A DNA stretch of 11,705 nucleotides from JADFRD01 sp964491015 (GTDB lineage Bacteria > Fidelibacterota > Marinisomatia > Marinisomatales > TCS55). The position numbers were made by a program, and so were the translations under genes. Shown here in pieces: positions 6,672 to 11,705 of the stretch (its first letter is position 1; the number at the start of each line of letters is the position of its first letter). The stretch spans positions 1-11,705 of the forward strand of contig CAZBEY010000061.1 of the NCBI GenBank assembly GCA_964491015.1, given 5' to 3'. The notes beneath the pieces are model-generated. The model did no database searches. It had not been told where the DNA came from and worked only from the letters and a program-made list of their open reading frames with translations.

Positions 6672-8783
6672 ATGAAATCCTGGGCACGTATCGTAAAACA
6701 CTGTATTTATATCATTTTTACCGGAATGATTCTCATTCTGGCTTATATTTTTTATTTGTCCGTTGATCTGCCTTCAATTGAGCAGCTGGAAAATTATGAT
6801 CCTGATCTGGTTACACGTATTTATTCTGCAGACGGAAAATTATTGAATGAACTCTATTATGAAAAACGTGTATTTGTAGAATTAGACCAGATTCCCATGG
6901 TGATGCGTTCTGCTGTCATTGCCAAGGAGGATCAACGGTTTTATAGCCACTGGGGTATTTCTCTCAGAGATGTATTCAGGGCCATAATCATTAATACGGT
7001 TACCATGAGTTACAGATCAGGTTTTAGTTCACTTACCCAGCAATTGGCACGAAATCTTTACGATAATATTGGTTTTAAAAAAACCATTACGAGGAAAATC
7101 AAAGAAGTCATAACTGCCATCCTGATTGAACGAACATACACCAAGGATGAAATACTGGAGATGTATTTGAATAGTGTTCATTTTGGACATGGAACCTATG
7201 GTGTGCAAGCGGCAGCAAAACGATTTTTTGGTAAGCAAGCCAATGAATTGGTATTAGATGAATGTGCATTGTTGGTTGGGTTGTTACCGGCGCCGGCTCG
7301 ATATTCGCCTATACGGCATCCGGATAGAGCTCTCACCAAACGGAATGTGGTTCTTCGGGTTATGAGGGATCAGGGATACATCACACAGGAGGAATATACC
7401 GAAGCCCGATCACGATTATTGGATTATATCCTGCAAGAGCAGCCGCGGGGAACAGCGCCATATTTTACAGAATATATTCGTCGCTTTATGGAACGGGAAG
7501 ATGATGAACTGGGTGTGAATATTTATCGAGATGGTTTGAAAATTTATACCACCTTGGATTCCAGATTACAAAAAATTGCTGAAGATGCCGTTTCCAAATC
7601 CATTAAAGATAATCAAGAAAAATTAAATCAGCGTTTATTTAAGAATGAAGAGGAGTTTTCTAAATTAGCCTACTTGAGTATTTATCCGGAAGATACCGTC
7701 AAAATGATGATGAAACAAGAGATGGAGTTATATAAGGACTTACGGGATAAATTATTAGTTCAAAGCGCATTCGTATCGCTGGATACTCGTACAGGCAAGA
7801 TTCTGGCTCTGGTTGGAGGCAGACCGGATTATCCTGACCAATTCAATCGTGCAACACAATCGTTGCGCCAACCGGGGTCTGTGTTTAAACCATTTGTTTA
7901 CACAACAGCCATAGACAACGGTGTACCGGTGACCAGGCAATTATTGAACCAACCAGTGGTCCTGAATGTGAGGAATGCGGATGGTGCCTGGGTGAAATGG
8001 ATGCCCCAAAATTATGACGGAAGTACCGGGGGATTAACGACCATTCGAGAAGGTCTGAGACGTTCTTTGAATTTGATATCTGTACGAATGGTGCAGGAAG
8101 TTGTCCCGGCTGAAGCGGTTAAACAGACAGCACAAAGAATGGGTATTTCAACCGATATACGTGCTGTTGATGCCATCGCGCTGGGGACATCGGAAGTCCA
8201 CCTATTAGAAATGGTAGCGGCTTACGCGACTTATGCCAATAAAGGTGTGTATTCAAAGCCATTTGGAATCACAAGAATCGAGGATAAATACGGAAATGTG
8301 CTTCGAGAATACTCACCCAAGCAAGAAGAGGTCTTAAGTGCAGAAACAGCCTATATGATGACCAGTTTATTACAGACTGTTTTGGATCGGGGTACCGGTG
8401 GATCCGCACGTTGGAAATATCATTTTTACCATCCCGCTGCCGGAAAAACAGGTACAACTCAAGGATGGACAGATGCTTGGTTTGTTGGTTTTTCACCCAA
8501 TATTGCCGCAGGTGTTTGGTTTGGTGTGGATGATCCCCAGGTGAGTCTGGGGAAGGGTTCTGACGGTAGTCGCGCAGCGCTCCCTGCCTGGGCGCGATTT
8601 ATGCGTGATAGTCATGACACACTTAGTTATAAGCCGAAGGAGTTTGAACGGCCTGATGGTATATTGGAAATGAATATTTGCCAAGTCACCAAAGATAAGC
8701 CGACAAAATATTGCCCAGTGGAATCAGAAATATTTATTAAAGGTACCGAGCCAACGAAGAAGTGTTCCGTCCATAAAAATTAG
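6672..8783 (+). CDS. Class A penicillin-binding protein (PBP1A type, glycosyltransferase/transpeptidase)
   Basis: This bifunctional peptidoglycan synthase polymerises lipid II and cross-links stem peptides at the outer face of the inner membrane. The 703-aa protein has one N-terminal membrane anchor (about residues 11-30). The GT51 domain follows, with EDQRFYSHWG (86-95, catalytic E86), SSLTQQLARNLY (119-130) and ILEMYLNSVHFGHGTYGVQAA across 161-181. The transpeptidase domain has the SxxK motif SVFK (403-406, nucleophile S403), SLN (465-467) and KTGTT (592-596). All catalytic residues are present. The tail after about 665 holds C670, C681 and C698 in the IFIKGTEPT context common at PBP1A C-termini. 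The start at 6672 places the anchor correctly, although no Shine-Dalgarno is seen. It stands alone on the plus strand, separated from fumC by 270 bases and convergent with the next gene. mrcA/ponA is the nearest symbol, but orthology is not proven. Confidence 0.95.
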   Translation: MKSWARIVKHCIYIIFTGMILILAYIFYLSVDLPSIEQLENYDPDLVTRIYSADGKLLNELYYEKRVFVELDQIPMVMRSAVIAKEDQRFYSHWGISLRDVFRAIIINTVTMSYRSGFSSLTQQLARNLYDNIGFKKTITRKIKEVITAILIERTYTKDEILEMYLNSVHFGHGTYGVQAAAKRFFGKQANELVLDECALLVGLLPAPARYSPIRHPDRALTKRNVVLRVMRDQGYITQEEYTEARSRLLDYILQEQPRGTAPYFTEYIRRFMEREDDELGVNIYRDGLKIYTTLDSRLQKIAEDAVSKSIKDNQEKLNQRLFKNEEEFSKLAYLSIYPEDTVKMMMKQEMELYKDLRDKLLVQSAFVSLDTRTGKILALVGGRPDYPDQFNRATQSLRQPGSVFKPFVYTTAIDNGVPVTRQLLNQPVVLNVRNADGAWVKWMPQNYDGSTGGLTTIREGLRRSLNLISVRMVQEVVPAEAVKQTAQRMGISTDIRAVDAIALGTSEVHLLEMVAAYATYANKGVYSKPFGITRIEDKYGNVLREYSPKQEEVLSAETAYMMTSLLQTVLDRGTGGSARWKYHFYHPAAGKTGTTQGWTDAWFVGFSPNIAAGVWFGVDDPQVSLGKGSDGSRAALPAWARFMRDSHDTLSYKPKEFERPDGILEMNICQVTKDKPTKYCPVESEIFIKGTEPTKKCSVHKN

Positions 8784-8844
8784 AGTATTCATCATGATTG
8801 CTTATCACAACGCTTCATCAGGCGCTACGGGATAATGTCAATCC

Positions 8845-10128
8845 TTACTGATAAAACAAGGGCAGGTTTACATGATCAGATCCAATAGTGATTGCACCGG
8901 CAATTTTTTCCACACCGGATATTAATTTTTCCTCATTATTACAAAAACAAGTGAAGAGTTTTTCACCCTCCCGAACTTCGTCACCTATTTTTCTATGACA
9001 TTCTAGTCCGGCGGATGGATCTAAAATATCATCCTTTTGCTTTCGCCCACACCCCATATCCACAAGCCCCCAGCCGATCTGGGTTGTATCCATAGATTGG
9101 ATAATTCCATCTTCCTTTGCAGAAACGTCATTGAAAAAATTCGGCTCATTTTGGACGTTACTTAAATGACCGCCTTGTGCAAGCACAATTTCTTCGAACT
9201 TTTCATAAGCAACCCCATTTTCAATAAGTCCATTCAAAATTTCATTTGAATGATTTTCATCTTTTGCATTTCCGGATTGGATCATGAGTTTTGATGCCAA
9301 CTTCAGACAAACTGCCATAGTGTCATCAGGACCGTTTCCCCGGAGGCAATCCATACTTTCCCGGACTTCGCACCACATCCCGGAGTATGTCCCTAATGGC
9401 TGATCCATATTGGTATAAACCAAATCCGTAGTGACGCTAAAATATTCCCCCACATTTTTCAGCATTTCCGCCAATTCAGTCGCTTTATCCAGCGTTGGCA
9501 AAAATGCACCGCTGCCCACTTTGATATCCAGGACTAAGCCTTTGATTCCTTCTGCAATCTTTTTACTCATGATTGAACTGACAATTAGCGGTATTGATGC
9601 AACCGTCCCGGTAACATCTCTGAGGGCGTATATTTTTCCGTCTGCCGGACAAATTTCACTGGTCTGAGCCATAATTCCGCACCCGTTTTCCCCAACCCGT
9701 TTTTGAAATTCGTTCAAAGGAATATCAGCGCTAAATCCCGGAATGGTTTCCAATTTATCTAAAGTACCGCCGGTGTGCCCCAAGCTGCGACCGGCTATCA
9801 TTGGCAAAACCAAACCGGCGCCGGCTAATAGTGGAGCAATAACCAATGACGTTTTATCGCCGACGCCTCCAATACTATGTTTATCACATACGTATTCATC
9901 AAGATGATTGAAGTTCATCTGTTTTCCGGAATGAATCATGATATCCACCATGGTATATAGTTCATCATTAGACATTCCTTGGTCAAAAATTGCTTTAAGC
10001 AATCCTGTCATGGTTGTATCATCAATACTGCCTTTTACATACCGGCTGATGAAAGCATGAAGATCGTTTTCAGGAATAAATCCCCCTCTATTTTTTACTG
10101 CAATTATTTCACTTGGTATCATCGTCAT
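8845..10128 (-). CDS. deoA: Pyrimidine-nucleoside / thymidine phosphorylase
   Basis: This cytoplasmic homodimer carries out phosphorolysis of thymidine, deoxyuridine and possibly uridine to the free base and (deoxy)ribose-1-phosphate, for pyrimidine salvage. Its 427 aa cover the whole family architecture: alpha domain (about 1-70), phosphate-binding KHSIGGVGDKTS (83-94), family signature GRSLGHTGGTLDKLE (113-127), base-binding R170 in YALRDVTGT with S185 and K189 in the following helix, VGSGAF (204-209), and the C-terminal domain. The usual SGRGLGHTGG appears here as AGRSLGHTGG, a mild variant. The ATG at 10128 overlaps the permease gene by 20 bases. A second ATG at 10122 is better spaced from a purine-rich AGAAAG and may be the true start. 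Thymidine-only versus broad pyrimidine specificity (deoA versus pdp) cannot be settled by eye. Confidence 0.93.
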   Translation of the reverse strand: MTMIPSEIIAVKNRGGFIPENDLHAFISRYVKGSIDDTTMTGLLKAIFDQGMSNDELYTMVDIMIHSGKQMNFNHLDEYVCDKHSIGGVGDKTSLVIAPLLAGAGLVLPMIAGRSLGHTGGTLDKLETIPGFSADIPLNEFQKRVGENGCGIMAQTSEICPADGKIYALRDVTGTVASIPLIVSSIMSKKIAEGIKGLVLDIKVGSGAFLPTLDKATELAEMLKNVGEYFSVTTDLVYTNMDQPLGTYSGMWCEVRESMDCLRGNGPDDTMAVCLKLASKLMIQSGNAKDENHSNEILNGLIENGVAYEKFEEIVLAQGGHLSNVQNEPNFFNDVSAKEDGIIQSMDTTQIGWGLVDMGCGRKQKDDILDPSAGLECHRKIGDEVREGEKLFTCFCNNEEKLISGVEKIAGAITIGSDHVNLPLFYQ

Positions 10129-11482
10129 CTTTCTTTTGCCAAGGGAATTTAAATATAAAGGGCGCTCTTTCTCTCACGGCGTGCAGTGTAAGGTACCAGC
10201 CAATGAGCAGAAGAAATGCGTTGGGCGTCCACATACCGATAAGAGGGGAAACATAATTACGGTCAGCGATTTCTTCTCCCCCAATGAGAAATATATAATA
10301 TATAAGAAAGAACCCAAATCCCAGAGTAATTGCAACTGTGAAACCACCACGCTTCGAAAGTGTTCCTAAAGGCGCTCCGATTAGAACGAATAAAATACAA
10401 GCAACAGGAAGGGAGAATTTCTTGTGTATTTCTACAGAATACTTATTCCAGTTCCGTTTATATGTTTCGATTAATCGAAATTCATTTTTTGCTTGCCGTT
10501 CCAAGCTGCGAACCCGCCGTTCTTTTAGCTTAAGTTGAGCAGCCGTCAAAGAGGTATCTTGTTTTAGTTCTTCTTTGAAGATATTCAGTCGTTTTTTAGT
10601 TTGAATTAATGTTTCGGGTAAAATGCCACTACCAAGTACTTTTTTGATGGAAGTACTCAATCGTTCTTCAACCCGATGTTTTCGTTCTTCGTATTTGTCT
10701 CGTTTTTCAAACATGACATCTAATGTCATTTCTCTGTCAGAACGGTTAGCTGTATCCCGACGGTTCAATAAAAGATCATCTGCTGGAATAGCAATCACAT
10801 GTTTATCAAAACTAATCCGACGATAATTATTGTAGTTTTCGAGATCCAACTCATGGATTTCTCCGTCGAATAGTGTCAGTATAATTGCATCGTCAATTGT
10901 GGAGAGTTTACCCGTTTCAGAATAAATACTTGTCTGTATTTTTTTACTTTCCTTACTGAATATGCGTACATCTTCCATCAAATCGCCTATTTTCCCACGA
11001 ATGATCATAGAGTAATCCGGAATATTATCGATAAAATGTCCAGGTTCAATATCTAATCCGGGACGCATTTTTCGTATATCCCCCGCCAGCAGTCGTGCGT
11101 GGAAATTCATTTCCGGCAGTATTTTGGTATTAAAAATAATCAATATAGCACATACAGAGGCGCCGAATAAAATCGCCGGTCGAAGTATGGTCAAAAAACT
11201 GATCCCCGATGCTCGTAAAGCGTTGATTTCATTATCCTCGGATAATCGGCCAAAAGCCATCAATGTTGAAATGAGGATAGCCATAGGAACTGCCAGGGCA
11301 ACAATCCATGCGAGGTTGAGAAAAAGGTATTCCAATATGGTGAATATATCCAAACCTTTCCCGAGAAAACGATCGATGGCGCGTAGGAAAAAATTAATAA
11401 ATAGGATAAATACAATTATAACTAATGAATATACAAAGGGCAAAATCAGCTCTCTGGTGATATAGCGGGGCAATAGTCGCAT
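10109..11482 (-). CDS. lptF/lptG: LptF/LptG (YjgP/YjgQ) family LPS-export permease with coiled-coil insertion
   Basis: This inner-membrane subunit of the LptB2FG ABC transporter extracts lipopolysaccharide and passes it to the periplasmic bridge. The N-terminus MRLLPRYITREL is characteristic of the family. Three hydrophobic segments (about 14-34, 52-78 and 100-120) precede a periplasmic beta-jellyroll-like part (about 140-250). Three more follow (about 355-372, 380-402 and 412-435), with the conserved IGAPLG at 368-373. Between the jellyroll and TM4 lies a highly charged helical stretch (about 255-345) predicted to be coiled coil. It makes the protein 457 aa, compared with about 360 in E. coli. 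The sequence cannot decide between LptF and LptG, and no second copy is in the window. It is the first gene of a minus-strand pair with the nucleoside phosphorylase, whose start lies inside its last codons. It implies a diderm cell with LPS. Confidence 0.9.
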   Translation of the reverse strand: MRLLPRYITRELILPFVYSLVIIVFILFINFFLRAIDRFLGKGLDIFTILEYLFLNLAWIVALAVPMAILISTLMAFGRLSEDNEINALRASGISFLTILRPAILFGASVCAILIIFNTKILPEMNFHARLLAGDIRKMRPGLDIEPGHFIDNIPDYSMIIRGKIGDLMEDVRIFSKESKKIQTSIYSETGKLSTIDDAIILTLFDGEIHELDLENYNNYRRISFDKHVIAIPADDLLLNRRDTANRSDREMTLDVMFEKRDKYEERKHRVEERLSTSIKKVLGSGILPETLIQTKKRLNIFKEELKQDTSLTAAQLKLKERRVRSLERQAKNEFRLIETYKRNWNKYSVEIHKKFSLPVACILFVLIGAPLGTLSKRGGFTVAITLGFGFFLIYYIFLIGGEEIADRNYVSPLIGMWTPNAFLLLIGWYLTLHAVRERAPFIFKFPWQKKDDDDTK

Positions 11483-11601
11483 GGTTAAACTTACGGAAGT
11501 TCATAGGAACAATGCACGGCGAAGTGGTGCGAATAGCATTTGGAGGAGTCAATAATCGCCAGTAATTTTGCCAGCTTTATTTGAAGCAAATTAATGCGTA
11601 T

Positions 11602-11676
11602 GGTGGGCGTAGCTCAGCTGGTTAGAGCACCTGGTTGTGGCCCAGGAGGCCGTGGGTTCAAATCCCATCGCTCACC
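11602..11676 (+). tRNA. trnH: tRNA-His, anticodon GTG
   Basis: The cloverleaf is complete. The acceptor stem GTGGGCG (11603-11609) pairs with CGCTCAC (11669-11675) with one G-T wobble. The D arm contains AGCTCAG...GAGC. The anticodon stem CCTGG/CCAGG (11630-11634/11642-11646) encloses the loop TTGTGGC, giving anticodon GTG at 11637-11639. The T arm has GTGGG-TTCAAAT-CCCAT. The extra G at position -1 (11602) facing C73 (11676) is the identity mark of histidine tRNAs. The 3' CCA is not encoded (CCTTAG follows), so it must be added by nucleotidyltransferase. Confidence 0.97.
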
Positions 11677-11705
11677 CTTAGTTGGTGATTGCCTGCCCGC
11701 CTTTT

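Noticed and set aside
8784..8844. Bidirectional terminator between the convergent PBP and phosphorylase genes
   Set aside because: Only 3-bp stems (CGC/GCG) without a T-run are visible, so no terminator is supported.
11568..11596. TTGCCA-N17-TTAATG as the promoter of tRNA-His
   Set aside because: The -35 is partial and the -10 matches the consensus at only two of six positions, which is no better than chance.

Overview
The window is about 11.7 kb of compact bacterial DNA, AT-rich by eye. It carries seven protein genes in ordinary metabolic and envelope families, one uncharacterised gene, and one tRNA. Most starts have little or no Shine-Dalgarno signal; fumC is the clear exception. The LptF/LptG-type permease carries a long charged insertion, and the kor genes are of the two-subunit, ferredoxin-dependent type. 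This suggests an uncultured marine-type Gram-negative of the FCB / Neomarinimicrobiota kind, but that placement is inference without a database search. UGA is used as a normal stop by several genes here, so the code is standard.

Left arm (63-1906, minus strand): a two-gene operon. An uncharacterised 266-aa protein comes first and overlaps by four bases (ATGA) with selD, selenide water dikinase. The selD frame contains an in-frame UGA at codon 18, exactly at the catalytic Cys/Sec position, and a bacterial SECIS-like hairpin lies just downstream. SelD is therefore itself a selenoprotein. A conventional gene caller would start it about 73 codons too late. The divergent intergenic region 1907-2127 holds the promoters of both arms.

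Centre (2128-6401, plus strand): korA-korB-fumC, tightly packed. korA and korB overlap by four bases, and fumC starts on the base after the korB stop. Together they encode a 2-oxoacid (probably 2-oxoglutarate):ferredoxin oxidoreductase and class II fumarase, a TCA-cycle (oxidative or reductive) module. A 270-base gap follows, with a terminator-like hairpin plus U-tract around 6533-6565 and no convincing gene. Next, on the plus strand, is a complete class A penicillin-binding protein (6672-8783).

Right arm (8845-11482, minus strand, convergent with the PBP gene): an LptF/LptG family permease overlaps the start of a pyrimidine-nucleoside (thymidine) phosphorylase. The 61-base convergent gap 8784-8844 shows no clear terminator. 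The 119 bases at 11483-11601, between the permease start and the plus-strand tRNA-His(GTG), must hold divergent promoters, but no convincing boxes were seen. Positions 1-62 hold only a weak AT hairpin.

The most notable content is the selenoprotein SelD with its recoding element, together with the unknown gene translationally coupled to it. No phage, IS, CRISPR or defence genes were seen.
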